NCBI GenBank assembly: GCA_013397435.1
Contig: VZRG01000533.1
Span: 124,001-188,000 of the forward strand
Direction: 5' to 3'
DNA length: 64,000 nucleotides
DNA from: Erythrocercus mccallii
Lineage: Eukaryota; Chordata; Aves; Passeriformes; Dicruridae
Shown here one piece after another: positions 11,781 to 24,800 of this stretch. How positions within the stretch are numbered: position 1 is the first letter of the stretch; each line of letters opens with the position of its first letter. Below the pieces are notes generated by a model that had not been told where the DNA came from, searched no databases, and saw only the letters and a list, made by a program, of their open reading frames with translations. Position numbers and translations under genes: made by a program.

Positions 11781-14700
11781 CTTGCACTGGAGAATAAAGG
11801 GATCTTTTCTCAGGCAGAAATCAGGGCACAACTTCTGTTGCATTGACACTTAAGAGAAGTCTGGGCCAAGACTTTCAACGGGGAAAAATGATTAAATACA
11901 TCCTCATTATTAAAGCCAAGTTCCTGGGGATGTCTCCATGCAGGCACCTTGAAGTCAGTGCACCAGAGTTGCCAGTCACTTCTGACAGTATTGATTATTA
12001 CATGGTTTAAAAATGTGTGTTGTTAGAAACTTGGTTCTGCATTTATTAAAACCAGTGAGGAAGCAACTACTTTTTTGTGGGTGTGTGTGGGAGGTTGTTT
12101 TTGAAAAGTTGCTTTAAGCAACTTCTTAATTTTACAAATCATGATTATTTTTCTGAACTTTAAGGACTGGGAAAGAGAGAGAGCGTGGAAGCCACAGTTC
12201 CAGATTCAGTTTACTGATAAAACTATTAGAGCCTAATTTTCCAGGGAGGATGATTACAGGAGCATTAGTCTGGGGACATCAGATTTTTAGAGGTAGTAAA
12301 ATAAACGGGTCTTTGTATATATGCTTATAAAACATATGCCGAGTGTGTCCTTATTATGGGTCTATTGTGAAGAAAGTTCTCCTGCATGAGGCTATGTTTT
12401 ATATATATATTTTAAGGTTTAAATGAAGGGTGTTGTTTCCTTACCTAAAACCAAACTTTTTAAACAAGCAGTATGTTAACCTGAAACAATGAGAGAAAAC
12501 TCACAGAGACATACGAAAAATAAAAGTTATTCTTTCATTTTTAACTAACAAATATTGTCAAGATTATACTTGGCATTAGTTGCATGCAGTGTTTTACATT
12601 TCCTAAGTGCACAAATGTTAGCATCAGTTTTTATTTGCTTTTAGTCAGTAGAGAAATTAGCTGTATTTTAGAAGTTGGTCTATATTCTATGAGTAGTTTT
12701 CCTCTTCCATGATCAGGTAAGTTTACATTACTACAAGTGGAAAACTAGTAGCTATTTTTGAGTGCTTCCTGCAAGAATATTTAGTTATAGCTGCTCCACA
12801 GATTCAGCTGTAACCCAGCAAAGGGGCATTTTTGGAACTTGCAAATAAGACAGCAAGTACTCTTGTCAGTTTTTGAGAAATTATTAAATTATTCTCCTTC
12901 TAATAATTAAAGTACTCTGCATTTTAATGCAATTGTGTCTTTAAAAAGGTTTCTTGAAGTCCTCTTTCTTCTCATTCAATTACAAAAAGAAAGTGGAAAA
13001 CACATGAAGAGAAAATAAAGTGTCCCTAAAATTGAACAAAACCTCTCCCTCCACCCCTTGGCCCTGGAAAAAAACATTTTTTCACAGGCAAGAATTTGAT
13101 GTAAGAGACAATTTTCATTCCAAAAAGATGTCAAAAAGGGTCCACACAGTGATAAAGCAAAAAGCTTCTTAACTTCTCTGGTAGAAGCAGCCCTGCTTTT
13201 TAGTAGATGTGAAGTAGCTGCAGAAAAATGGCATATTTGACTCATGCATATGCTACATGTAAGTGACTTTTTGACATTCAAGTGATTAATTTAAAAGTCT
13301 GTTTCAATAACTGGTATTGTTGCTAATCGTTAACTTTATTATTAGGATCCAATATGTTTAAGGCAGATATCTTTGATCATAGGTCCCAGTTACAGTGTTA
13401 TGCTAGAGGCAGTGCTTGTCAAATGTTAGAAATGTAGGAGTTTTCCTAATGAGTATGTACTTATAAATTAATAAAACCTTAATAAATATTTAATGAAAAT
13501 TGTAGGCTTGTTTGCCTGCATATTACATGTGTAGATATCACTGATGTCTCTTAATATCAGTCATGGATCACTTCTAGAGGATTCCTCAAATCTAGAGAAA
13601 ATTACTTTTCCACTTCTAATAGGCTAGAAGAAGCTCATACTAAACTTTTGATATTTAAGTAGTACTTCTGACATCTCAAATGAATTTATAAAAAATTAAT
13701 TAAGCCACTCTTGCACTCCTGTCATTACCTGCTCAGCTTTGAGGAACAACTGAAAATAAGTTGGTTAAGGACAGCTCTCTCTCAAAAAAAGGATGTTAAT
13801 GTGTGTAGGGCTCAGAATAACCAACCTCATCTCTTGCTACGGGTCAAAATGTCAGTATACCTTAAACTTGAGCTTTGTGACTTTGTGAGCCAAAGTTCTT
13901 GTTATCAGGGCTGTTTTTCCAGCAGTGAGATACAGACTCAAACTTTACTCTTGCCCTCTCTAAAGCAGAAATTTAATCAAAGACCCTTTAGTCAAAAGAG
14001 CTGATGTGATACCCAAACGGAACACAATTTCTCATCCTGAAATCCCCAATAAAGGGAACTGAGCCTCCTTTGTACCATTTCAGTGGTGAATGCTGCAGAG
14101 AAGTGGGGAATGATGGCCAGATGTTTGGCTTCCCAACCCTTCGGATTCACGTGGTCTGTGGCACAGGGAAAATGCCCTTTTGTTGTCTGGAGCCTGCAAA
14201 GTTGGATTTCTGTGCATTTGTGGGGACAGTGGGAAGGGGCCAAATAGCCACAGGAGGAGTGGGATGGACCAGGCTGCTGCTTTGGTGGATTTCACCCTTC
14301 CTATTTCCCCCTGCCTGCTGCTGCAGAGTTGTAAAAAGCCCTTGAGCAGGTCGCCAAACTCTTATTTCAGTTTCTTGTAATTTATGTCCACATTCCCTTC
14401 TGCAAGGCCTGCTGTACAAAACACTCCCACCATCCCAGTAATATGCCAGTCACAGGATACAAGTGCTGTTTTTTGGGTATGTTGTATCAGACATTATAAG
14501 CTTTGTGTCTGTGCAGTCCTGTTACTGCATTTAAAACATGTTATCTTGCCAGGTATTGCCAGGGTTTCATCCTGTGTTTACCTTGAAAGGTTTTTAAGAA
14601 TGTCCCAGGGGAAAATTTTAAACACTAAAATTCAATTACAAACTCCATAAAATTATTCAAAATTGCTACTGCTTGGTAACCAAGACACAAAACCCACAAA

Positions 14701-14931
14701 CACAGTTTCTGGACATTGAGAAAGAGAGAACGAGCCTGCACTTTTAAATACAAGTAAGGGACTTGAGTGGCATAACTCCTGTCACTGTCTATACCCTTCA
14801 ATAGCTCCATCCTCCAGATAATCTTAAAATTGATTACATTGCCATTGAGATATTCTTGCAGGTCTTTACTCTCACCCATTGCCACAGCTGAACAGAAAGC
14901 CAACAGCAACAAGAGCAAACTTTTGAGTAAT

Positions 14932-14950
14932 TATATATATATATTTAATA
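14932..14950. repeat. AT-rich simple tract
   Basis: Short AT dinucleotide run continuing into an A/T-only stretch. Confidence 0.75.
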
Positions 14951-16844
14951 ACTATAATTATTTTGGTGTTTCTAGTAGCATAAGGTGGATGTAAATGGTA
15001 CTGTGGGAAAAATAAAAGAATAAACCACAGTGGAGAGGTATGGTGACCATGCATTACAAACATGGATGTCCTCCAGGGGTAACCATGCACTGACATGAAG
15101 ATAATGAGACTTTCAGTATAAGGCACCCTTCTGGAAAAGACAAGTTATATGGTATTTCTGCTTGCTGCAGACTAACTTGTACCTCCTAGTTTTATAATGG
15201 CTTGAAGTTATTTAACACACATCAGAAAATACATGTAGTAAAACAGATATTTAAAAGTTTCTAACACATTTAAAACTAAAATCTAAGGCACAACCTTATA
15301 ACTGAAGGATTAAATCCTGCCCTAGCCATTAAAAATAGATTAAAAGCATGGGAAACTATTTTAAGCACAGTGTTGGCTGTACTAGACAATTTTAGTTAGT
15401 TCTGTGTCTCAGTCTTCTCAGGGATTAGGATAGTCCAGAAGGCTGCATTCAGTATGCCAAAAAATGGTTTTGGCAGGGGGAATAAAATATTAAAAAATTT
15501 ATAGGAAGCCAATGTTTATAAATAAAATGTGAGAGTAAACCTGTACCTGAGATCTGGAAGTGTGAAAAAGATAAGCTTTAGAAACTGGTCACCGATGAGA
15601 AAATAAAAGAGACTGTCAATGACAGCATCCAGTCCTGTTGTATGCAGTGGAAATTCTGCCACTTTCATCTTTTGGCCAGGATTTTTTTGTATGGAATGGG
15701 CCTCTAGCTGGCACAGGCTGTTGTAGTTCCATAGTTTTCCATGGAATGATAACGTGTTTTTAACAATGTTTGAGCCTCAGTTTGAGGCTTTGCACCTTGT
15801 GCAGTCCTTCCTATCACTATGAGGAAGTTGGATTATTCAAACTTTACAGGACAAAGAAAAAAATTCAATCCCCTTGTTGCTATAAACAGTTTTATTAGCA
15901 ATGGAAAAAATACCAGGCTAAGCTTCAAATGCCTGTTACTCTTATTTTTCCCTTTTAATTTTGTTTGATTGCTTACGTATGAGATTAAAATCTCCTAATT
16001 TGTGAAGAATTTGCAGGCGATCTCCAATCCATGTTGTTGTAACAGCCTGGTCTATGAGTAAACCCCCACAGTGCACACATTTAGGAAATAGATGCGGTCT
16101 CATTGCCGTGGTCTTTACCTCATCCCAGAGAAGAGATGCAGATGTGTTTTTAGGGGCAGAAAAACTCACAGATACTGACTTTAGATTTATCCTGTTGAGA
16201 CAACAGCCAGAAGTAACCTAATTTTAATGTAATTGCTTCCAGAATACATAGCAGTTTGAAGAGAGAATTTTTTCAATTCAGATTTGTGAAGTCCCAAAGA
16301 GCTATTGCCATCCCTTTCTGGTGGTGCACCACTGTTCTGAGGACTGATGGAATTTTATCATATCAGGCAGAATATGTGGAGGGCATATTGTTATACCACT
16401 AACTGTCAGGGAAATTCCTGGTGACCTTTTCTCTTTCTGATAATATGTCTTGGCTCAGGCCTTTTCTCTGTGGAGTCATAAATATTTTCAGTTTTTCCAG
16501 GAAATGCAAAGAGGTAGGGCTTCTGCTGCTCTTCTTCTGTCTCATATGCAAAATTTTCTATATGTCTTCTCTTGTTCTGACCTAGGAGCACCTCAGAGCC
16601 TCTGCTGTACATTTGAATTTTGCCTTGACTTGGTTATTCTATTCATTTGGAGACAGTGTACCGTAATTATTCTTTGCCCCAGAGGTATGTTTGTACTGAG
16701 TCACTGAAGCTGAATGGCCCTTCCTTAAGTGTATTTTCTTTGCAGACATAATTTGCTCACTTAAATTATTAGTGTGTTTATGCTACTTATGTTTGATCTT
16801 GATTATAAAAAAGTGCTCATTGTGGCCCTGAGTTGTAGATAATG

Positions 16845-17070
16845 CTTGGCATCGATTAACCAGCTTAATTTAAAAAATAATTTTAGACTGATCTGTTAAA
16901 GAGGTGTAAGAGGTGGTGAAGGTTGAAGTGCTCTAAACGAACACCTTTTTCCTGGGATTTAGCATGCTAATGGATGTGCAAAACTTATGCAGTCTCAAGC
17001 TGTTTGATTTACCTGTCGCCAACTTGGTGCTGTTCTCTGCGTGCCCATGTTTGCACCATAAAAGCACTAG
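16845..17070. promoter_or_regulatory. Candidate conserved non-coding block
   Basis: This non-repetitive stretch contains ATCGAT (16851-16856), a perfect 10-bp palindrome TAGCATGCTA (16960-16969) and several rare-looking CG-containing words (CTAAACGAACACC, CTGTCGCC). It has no long frame. I suggest it as a possible regulatory element only from its texture. Confidence 0.18.
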
Positions 17071-17336
17071 GTGAGGAATGAGGAGGACAAAAGATCTGAA
17101 GGAAAACATACTTTAATCAAGCGCTAAGGGGCCTTGTGGTTCAAACTGTTTTGCAAATTTTGGTGTGACACCGTGGTTTCATGTGCAACAGCTTTGCTGT
17201 CTTCTGCTGCAGGGAGGCCTGGGTGCACAGGGCTGTGTGGTCCTGTCCTGTCCCCCTGCTGCCTCTGGGGCTCATGAGAGCTTGTTGCACTGCAAAAAAA
17301 ACCTTTTTCTTTTGGCTGAGTTAATGTCTGATTAGT

Positions 17337-17858
17337 TATTGGGGTTTTAAGAGAGAGGAGACCACTAGGAGATGTCTGAAAACATGATTTATTGCTCTTC
17401 TTCTACAGTCTCATGAAGGGTGAGAACACCTTCACTGCATTTGAGTTTGTGGCCAGTGGTCACGAGACCACAGGTTACAGGGGCTTCTAAGGTTTGTTAG
17501 CCAATAATCTACTGCCACACATTGTTTTAACTTTCACACCAATAGCTAATTAAACTGCATCACACGTCCTGCTGCAATGCAGACAATTTTATCCAATCAT
17601 ACAGTGACACACAAAACTACTTGCTACCTTAAAACTTATTACCATTGTAATTACTTCTATATCTTAATTTTAAAACCTTAAACCTTTCCACTACCTAGCT
17701 TAATATATCTCTGCTTAAACTACAAACCTACGTTCTTACTTATGGTCTGTAAATTTGGAAGCCTTTTCCAAGGTCTCAGGTTGAACCCTGTGTTCTCTGC
17801 TGTGTTTTGGTGTACATGCACAAGGTTGTGAGGATTTTCTGTGCCTTGATTTCCAACA
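17337..17858 (-). mobile_element. Solo LTR of an endogenous retrovirus (ERVK/ERV2-like)
   Basis: This is a 522-bp element bounded by a perfect 6-bp target duplication ATTAGT (17331-17336 and 17859-17864). Read on the minus strand it begins TGTTGG and ends CCAATA, i.e. a TG...CA LTR with one change in the terminal CA. A polyadenylation signal AATAAA is read on the minus strand across 17388-17393, about 50 bp before the LTR end. This fits a short R-U5 region. A 6-bp duplication is usual for ERVK-like and alpha-retroviral integrations, which suggests that class. No gag, pol or env sequence flanks it, so it is a solo LTR left by recombination between the two LTRs. The long AT-rich U3 resembles passerine LTRs I remember, but I do not give a family name. 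Confidence 0.85.
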
Positions 17859-20808
17859 ATTAGTGATTTACACTCCTCAAAGGGGAGATGGACAGTGTCT
17901 GGGAGTGGGTGAGAGAGGCCAATAACACTTTTGGGTGGAACCTTATCCTCCAACATTGGCAGCAATGTGAGCTCCTAGATGAGCTCACTGTAACTTCATC
18001 CCAAATTAGGGCTGGGCCAGGCCAGCAGGTGCTCACCTGGTCAAGGCTGGTGGTGCTTTGCTGCTTCAGATTCTGGCACTGTGAAAGGATGTTCAGGGAA
18101 AGGAGGATCAGGCTCAGATCACTGAAGTCCAGCACGAGAGTTCAAATTAACCTCAGACAACTCTACGGAGTTCCAGAAACAAATGTGAACCTGTCTCTTC
18201 TGTGCAGTGATGCTGCCTCACCTAGCCTGGCCTCTTGGCAGGGCTGGTGCAGCAGGAAACAAGAGGAGCAAAAGTGAGGATGGGTCTTGGCATGTACGGA
18301 TTTGGGCATCCTGGTACACATCTGATATTACAAAATGTTTGTGTGCAATCACACATGATTTTGAAGTTTCAATTTGAGTTTGGATAGCATTCAGTAATCT
18401 CATTTTACTCCCATTTAAAATCCAGCTTAATTAAAATGTACAGAGTATTCCCACAATGAGTATTGTTTCTAAACTGTGTGTCTCTTTCAGATTCCCAGTA
18501 TAAACAATCCTGTAAATAGGTAATTAAAGCCATCTGCTTCTTGGTAGCCTAGTTACCTTTGCTGCATCATTTACATTTTTCTCCCCTTTAACTCAGGGAA
18601 TTAAATTGCCATAAATTCTTGCTTTACTGGATAAACTACTACAAAATAATGCTTATTGCACACAATTTTTCAAGAAAAGACATATTCTACTGAATTTCTC
18701 TTCCAAACAAACTGTTCTTCACAGCCACAAAAAAATTGTGCTGTCAGATGATGGACATAACCATAAACTGTAATCCAGCACAAGATTCTTAAAATAATGT
18801 GGTTACTGCCTGTGATCTTGTATTTCTTCTTTTTCTATGAAAATGGTGCTTTTTATCAAGTCATCAAAGGTAGGCACTGAAGTCTATGAACCCATTTTGA
18901 ATTTAAGATCTGGCTCTTATTTCAGGCCAGTTTCACAGAAGAGTAAACTGAAAGTCAAAATTTAGAATAATTCTTGGCAGTGAATAAAAACGTAATTCTG
19001 CCTTGTGGTCACCTCTTTTAAGTGAGAGAAAAAGAACCTCTCTTGTAGCAGTCTCAATGATGTTATGACTGTAGAGTGAAGATTTAAATGCACTGAGGTA
19101 GCTGCAAAGGCCTAGATTGTAGTGCCCAAAGTGCTTGCTGGGACTCTGAACTTCTGATAGAGTTGCAAATTATTTTTTCCTAGTAGCAGTGGAGGAAAAA
19201 TGTCTTCTGAGTCTTTTCCAAATTATTCCAAGCTCTTGGGAACTTGTGCACGTTATTTCTGTGAGAGGAGAAATGCTCTTCGCTTCTACTTTCTCCCTCT
19301 CAAAAACAGCAAGTTCACTGCTGGTTACTCTCATTTGTAAGTTCTGAATTGACACTGTAAAATCTGGGGCAAAATATTGCAATGTTCCACCTGACTTTTT
19401 AAAGCTGAATCTGCTTAGAAGGGAGTAGAAGGCCTCCTGCCATCCCAAATGGCAAATGCCAAAACCTGCTATATAGTTTTCATTCCATTGGCGGCACTGT
19501 CTGAAAGAACACTTCATAACTTTCAAGCACAAAGTACAGGAATTTGAGCTCTTTAGCCCCTTAAATTTTTTTGGGCATCAGAGCAAGCAGCACTGTTGTA
19601 AAATTTCCTATTAAGAGGGTTTTCTCTGGATGTGGCGAAGAAAAAAACCAAACCAAAAACCCCACAAGAAGTAGCCAAGTTCTGTCCATGACCTTGGGTT
19701 TTCTTTAAAACTCAAGTTGAAGCTTGCTGGTAAGGGAGCTGATTGTGCATAGATATAGCAAGTAACTTACTGCCACTTTGAATTTATTCAGTAACTACTT
19801 AAGGTACCTAAAACAGTGTGTGAACACCTCTAGGAAAAGAACTTAGTACTGCTGGTTATAGATATTTTCTGAGGATGATGACATGACCAGGCAGGCTAGA
19901 TACATACAGTCTTAGTCCCAAGTTATTAAAACATCCTCTTAAATGAACAGAAATTGGAAAAGTAAGCCTAATTATGGGATTGCTTATTTAATAGAAATAA
20001 ACTTTCAATGGGTTTATGTAGTTTCATCATTGGGAGTTGAGACACATGTAGAATATTACTGCATAACTGAACCATCAATCCAGCATTGTACAGTAATAAC
20101 CTACATTTGTCTTTTTCGGTTATGACCAATTGAAATTTGAATTATATTTTGTTTGCTCTGCAGGTAATACAAAAGTGGCTTTTGGATTTACATTTTAAGA
20201 CCTTGTTCATCATTTCTAAATCTGGTGGTGCTTCTGTTCCACACACTGTTTTCTGTGAGAATATTATGTCTTGCAGGTACATGGCATTTGGTTTAAAGAA
20301 AACCAATTTCAGTTCCAGTGGTGGTGCTTTAGCTTAGGAATAGGTGCAAAGGGAAAAGCCCACCAAGCTGAAAAAATGAAAATGCCTTTGACCTTGAACC
20401 ATAACAGAGGGAGTGACTGCAGAGGGTGGAGTGTCTCCCAGGAGAACAGGCAGACTGTGCCTTTGCATGTGCTAGAATTGCTGGTGGGGATGGGGAGTGA
20501 GAGAGAGAGAGGCAAACAGGGCCATAGTGGAGCTGGCTCTGAGGAGGAGCCTCCTCTCTGAAGGAATGCTGCTATGGACCATTAGCAGTCATTGAAGTAC
20601 AGGCAGAGGAAAATAATCCTGTGGTTTTTTTCTCTCCCTGCAAATTTTGGATCCATATCCTGGAAATAAAATCTGCATTAGGAGAGAAGATTTCTTCTTA
20701 CTGTCAGTACAGATAAAGTATTTGCACTGAGAGAGTCAAGGGCGCTCTCCCAACGAAAGCCACTCCTTCCTTCCTTCTCTGAAGGGGGCCAGCAAGGAAG
20801 CCATAGAG
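17859..20808. other. Unique sequence, no gene recognised
   Basis: No gene recognised. There is a GC-richer section at about 17980-18290 directly beside the LTR, a GA microsatellite at about 20500-20512 and scattered A/T runs. The minus frame at 19170-19532 (120 codons) has no recognisable domain. Confidence 0.5.
20500..20512. repeat. GA microsatellite
   Basis: Short GA dinucleotide run. Confidence 0.75.
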
Positions 20809-21102
20809 GGATTCTTCATCAGAAACTAGTGGCAGGACAAGGAATAATGGCTTCAAACTGAAAGAGGAAAAATTAAGGTTAGATATACAGAAGCAATCCT
20901 TTACTGTGAGAGTGGTGAGGCACAGGCACAGGATGCCCTGAGGAGCTGTGGCTGCCCCATCCCTGGAAGTGTCCAAGGCCAGGTTGGATGGTGCCCTCAG
21001 CAACACAGGATAGTGGAAGGTATCCCTGCCCAAGGCAGGGGGTTGGAAGAGGATGATCTTTAAGGTCCCTTCCAACCCAAACCATTCTGCAATTCTATGA
21101 TT
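20809..21102 (+). mobile_element. CR1 LINE, 5'-truncated 3' end
   Basis: Sense-strand CR1 3' end. In order it shows AGTGGCAGGACAAGGAATAA, a degraded TTAGATATAnnnAGAA segment, GAGCTGTGGCTGCCCCATCC, GTCCAAGGCCAGGTTGGATG, GGTATCCCTGCCCAAGGCAG, GGTTGGAAGAGGATGATCTT and AGGTCCCTTCCAACCCAAAC. It ends with two ATTCT-type tail units (ATTCTGCAATTCTATGAT). The 5' boundary is gradual, placed where similarity to the family starts. No coding capacity. Confidence 0.93.
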
Positions 21103-21695
21103 TTTGCCAGAGAAGGTGGAACTCTAGGTAGTTTCAGTGGAGGACAGATTATGGATGTGTATTCCAGGAAATACTGTTCCTGATGAATAGGGAGGAATTT
21201 GTGTGCATTCATACATACATTTATATATTTTAAATTTTGTCAGGGCTTCTTGTCATATTTGAGTCTGAGATACCACTGGAAATGCAACCAGGGGTTTGGT
21301 TACCTTGGGAATATTGGGAGAAGTGATGCCATTTTGGGTTTTGCCTTTTTTTTATTTAATACGTTCTCTGTATTCTTCACACATATATTTGTAGCTCTGT
21401 AGCCTATTGAATTAGTGGCTAATTTTCAGAATAATTTTCCATGCCCTTTCCCTAAGCAGAAAGACAAATTTCAGAACTCCAAGATCCAGGAGTTACAAGG
21501 TCCCTATGATATTTTGGTTCTTCCTGGGAACCAAGGTTGAGAAAAACTCTTCAAGATACATTCTCATGGACAAAGTGCAACTAATTCCAAGGGGGAGACT
21601 CCAGAGAAGGGGCTTGACTTGGGGGGGGGGGGATTCCATCACCACTTGTCCTCCTAATTGGTGCTTTTTTGTCAATTATACTGATTTGCTAAACA

Positions 21696-21702
21696 TATAA
21701 AA
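21696..21702 (+). promoter_or_regulatory. LTR TATA box
   Basis: TATAAAA inside LTR copy A, about 70 bp upstream of its AATAAA. It is retained in copy B as the minus-strand sequence at 63611-63618. It is the likely core promoter of the ancestral provirus. Confidence 0.6.
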
Positions 21703-21767
21703 CTGTATTCACCCTGTGTGGGTGAGCTTTTGTGGATTTCTTTTCATAACTGCCGCTGAAAGCCTTC

Positions 21768-21773
21768 AATAAA
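21768..21773 (+). terminator. LTR polyadenylation signal
   Basis: AATAAA in LTR copy A, correctly placed downstream of the TATA box. The corresponding position of copy B has an A-run instead, so the signal is intact only here. Confidence 0.6.
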
Positions 21774-21843
21774 GATCCACTTTTATATTACCTCCCATAC
21801 TAAAATCATCTTGAGTTTCATTTCTAGCCTGGAAAAGGTAACA

Positions 21844-24800
21844 GAAGAAATTTGTTATTAAAGTAGTGTGAGGATGAAAGTTCCTTTACAAATCCTATCT
21901 CTGTTTCCTCCCCAAGAACATTGCTGTGATGGCTGTTCAGACCTTCAACTGCTATAAATTAGCACAGCTACATGCTTTCCAGTGAAGCTACTTTTAATTT
22001 GCATCTGCAGAAGATCTGGCTTCCTTGATTCAGTGATGCTACAAACTTCCTTTGCATGACTCCTATTTAAAGATTCTCTTGTTTTTATAGCCTAGCCAGA
22101 GAATTTGTTTTCTTAATGATATCCACAAAAAGACACGAGCCAAGTTCTTTGTTACCTCACTGCAAATCACAGTCCTTGCATTGCTGTCAGTGAATTTTAT
22201 CTGTTGTCCAGCTGTGTAGCTGAAAAGAATGTGATCCTGTTTGTCTGTAGAATTTCCAGGCTGTGCTTCTGCGAATATTTTTGCTTTCTATCCAATGAGC
22301 ATTTCCACATCAGTTCAAGTAACCTTGGCTACAGTGGAGCTGTGCCTGTTTACACTCATTTGCACTAAATTTGTGCAAAGATTCTTGGTATTATTTTATA
22401 AACATAAATTATTAGGGTTCTTTTTAACCAGAAATGAGATAAATTAAGATATTTTAAGTGGGAGCTCTGGCTTCGAGGGAATTTTGTGATTAAACTCACT
22501 GGTATAAATTGTATTGTCTTCTGTAGGTAAGAGAAAGAGACACTTTTTCCAACCGTTCATATTCAGCATAATTTTCCACCAAGGAGACCGTAGCAGTTTG
22601 CCAGAGTTGTCACATGCCTTGATGTCTTTGAATTTCTTCCTTGGAAGCTGCTGAAATCCTTCATGCAACTGCTCCACTTGGGCATAATCCAGGAAGAGCT
22701 TTCTCCAGCTGCTTTGGTTTATTATGTATTGGCTCCTAGAATTTGAGATCACAAGTCGAGCAAAAAGGCTAAATGTAGATTCACACAGAACAGGCAGCTC
22801 TCCACCAGCCTGTGCTCCAGGAAGCCCCTCTGACCTGTTCTCAGTGCTAATGTTCCCCAAGTTACTCCCAAGACCCCTGGGATTTGGGCTGTTGAGGATA
22901 ACAGGCCAACAAATGTCATGCTGCATTTATGGGACAAAGGAAAAGCAAGCAGAAAAAAACCCCCCTTTCTTTTCTTCTATATTTGTTATATGGGAGAGAA
23001 GTCCATTCCACATATCCTCCCTTACAAGCTAGAAATGAAATGCTAAAGCTAAAATCTTGGCACCTAGGAAAACAGGAAGGAGAGAGGCTGAAGTCCAACA
23101 GAGTGAGATATAAATCTTTGGTGCTGCAAGACTACCCTTGCTCTTGCTTTTGGTCACGTTTGTGTGTTTTGAATATTTTTCTCTTGTCCAAATTCAGGGC
23201 ATTTAAGCTTATCAGTGTGTTCTTATGGGAGATAAGCTCCTTCCTTCAATTGGGTAAGAAAAATGGTGTCTTATTCCTAAGGCAGAACTGTCAGGTAAAG
23301 AAATATGATTGAGGTAAATGAGGTTTATGCAGGTTAGAGTGGGCTCCCTGTTGCTGTAGCTGTGGTAGGGTGGCAAAATGTCTCCAGCACCCTAGTGGCA
23401 AAGTAGCAGGGGCTTATTGCCAGCTACAGCATCTTCCACCCCTCATGCTTCAAGTATTGCCATTCAGGTCTGTCTCAGCTTTGCAGCTGGATATTGAGGT
23501 TAGTCTGGATATTCTCCCTCCCTTCCTTTCCTCTCTATCCTTCACTCTCCCCCTTCTTTGCAGTGCTGTGCAATCAGCTGGGTAAAAAACTGATAGTTGT
23601 GAGAATGGTGTTTGTTCTTCATTGCATCAGAAACAGTCTGAGGCAGTGCAGAGAGATGGAAAGGCTCAGGTTTGGGTGGCAATGTTTCCAGAAAGGAAAC
23701 ACACCAGGAGAGGCTCCACAAGCCTATGTGTTGGTGGCTTGCAGAGCAGCAGCTCATCCAGGCTCCACCACATCCATCTGCAATTTCACAGGATACTCAG
23801 CTGGGCAGGTGAAGAACAGGGAACAAACCCTAATGACCTGCAGAGGTGGAGCACCATGGTGATGCTAATTGCTTTCAGCCCCAGAAAGGCACAAAAAGGC
23901 ACAAACCCTGCTAACAATTTGTTGTCCACCAAAGAAAATATGTGGAGGCATGAGGAGGTCTTAGTGTTCCTTGTCCTCCCTGGCATCACAATGCAATGGA
24001 CTTAATAGCTGGACACAAGCATTGCTTGGCCCAGTGGCTGGATGGATTTCTTGGCACTACCCACACTGGTGTTTTTGTGTGTGAGAAATTGAAAACGGTT
24101 TTATTTCAGTTTTTCTAATTAAAAAAAATAAAAATCTGTCCATGCTGTGTTCTGGTACAGTGTTGCAACAGCACTTCCTCCAAGATATGGACATTCAGGG
24201 AGTGGAAGATGTCATGATTACAGAGTTCCAGGATTCCAGCCTAGTCCAGCTGAGTGTTTAGGCATTCCTTTTGCAGAAATGAATAATCTCTATTAATTAA
24301 GAAGATTCTTAAGTGGTTTCCTGAAATGTCTTGCAGGATCAAATACGCTTTCTTCCCAGAGCTCGGTGCTTTTATTGTTTCATTTTATTCTATCATTTAT
24401 GATTTAAGAACAGTGCTTGAAAAACAGCTGCTGTGAAGACTAAAGGATCTCTATAATTCACATGTTCTAAACTCAGCAATCCTAGGATACTTATGTTCTT
24501 TTACAAAGCAGGAGGGAGGAAGGGACATGCAAAATCTTTAAGATGCTATTAAAAAAGACTTCAAAGGAAGAGGGAAAGTTTTATCCTTTCATAGCTCAAG
24601 AAAAGTATGCCAGAGTTATGCAGATAATCAAGTATCTTCTCCACACTCTAAGACTGCAGAATGTGATTTGCTTCTTTCAGTTACATCTAAACACTTTATA
24701 ACTTGAAAAGCTATAGTTGTGTTTTTAGATACATCTTGGGAAAGCTTAGGAGAGCTAACCTTAATTAATGTATACACATTTTATGTGAGCTGCTGTGCTC

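Larger units (their letters stand above)
10601..17336. other. AT-rich unique sequence with possible regulatory blocks
   Basis: No gene or transposon was recognised over this stretch. It contains the motif-dense block at about 11220-11780, an AT dinucleotide tract (about 14932-14944) and a second block at about 16845-17070 that looks non-random. The minus-strand frame at 15942-16169 contains a CxxC pair but no recognisable family. The rest is AT-rich, without obvious tandem structure. Confidence 0.5.
21324..21843 (+). mobile_element. Solo LTR (ERV1-like), copy A of a family seen twice
   Basis: This is a 520-bp element starting TGATGCCATTTTGG and ending GGTAACA. It is bounded by a 4-bp target duplication GAAG (21320-21323 and 21844-21847). 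It has the layout of an LTR: a long U3, TATAAAA at 21696-21702, a polyadenylation signal AATAAA at 21768-21773, then about 70 bp to the end. The inverted element at 63461-63961 aligns with it along its whole length, with shared words such as TCCTCCTAATTGGTG, TAAAACTGTATTCACCCT and ATATTACCTCC. A 4-bp duplication is usual for gammaretrovirus/ERV1-type integration. No internal viral genes lie beside it. A run of about 12 G near 21620-21631 is an oddity of this copy. Confidence 0.9.

Noticed and set aside
15942..16169. Minus-strand 75-codon frame containing a CxxC pair and a basic tail
   Set aside because: A single CxxC in a short AT-rich frame is weak evidence, and no zinc-binding domain can be completed.
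17373..18159. Alternative LTR boundaries TGTCTG...CAGACA around the ERVK-like element
   Set aside because: These inverted 6-mers are not flanked by a direct repeat. The 17337-17858 boundaries have both inverted termini and a perfect 6-bp duplication.
22444..22926. Minus-strand 160-codon frame with a fairly protein-like C-terminal half
   Set aside because: The composition is plausible, but I recognise no family and see no convincing exon boundaries. Codon conservation cannot be judged from one sequence.
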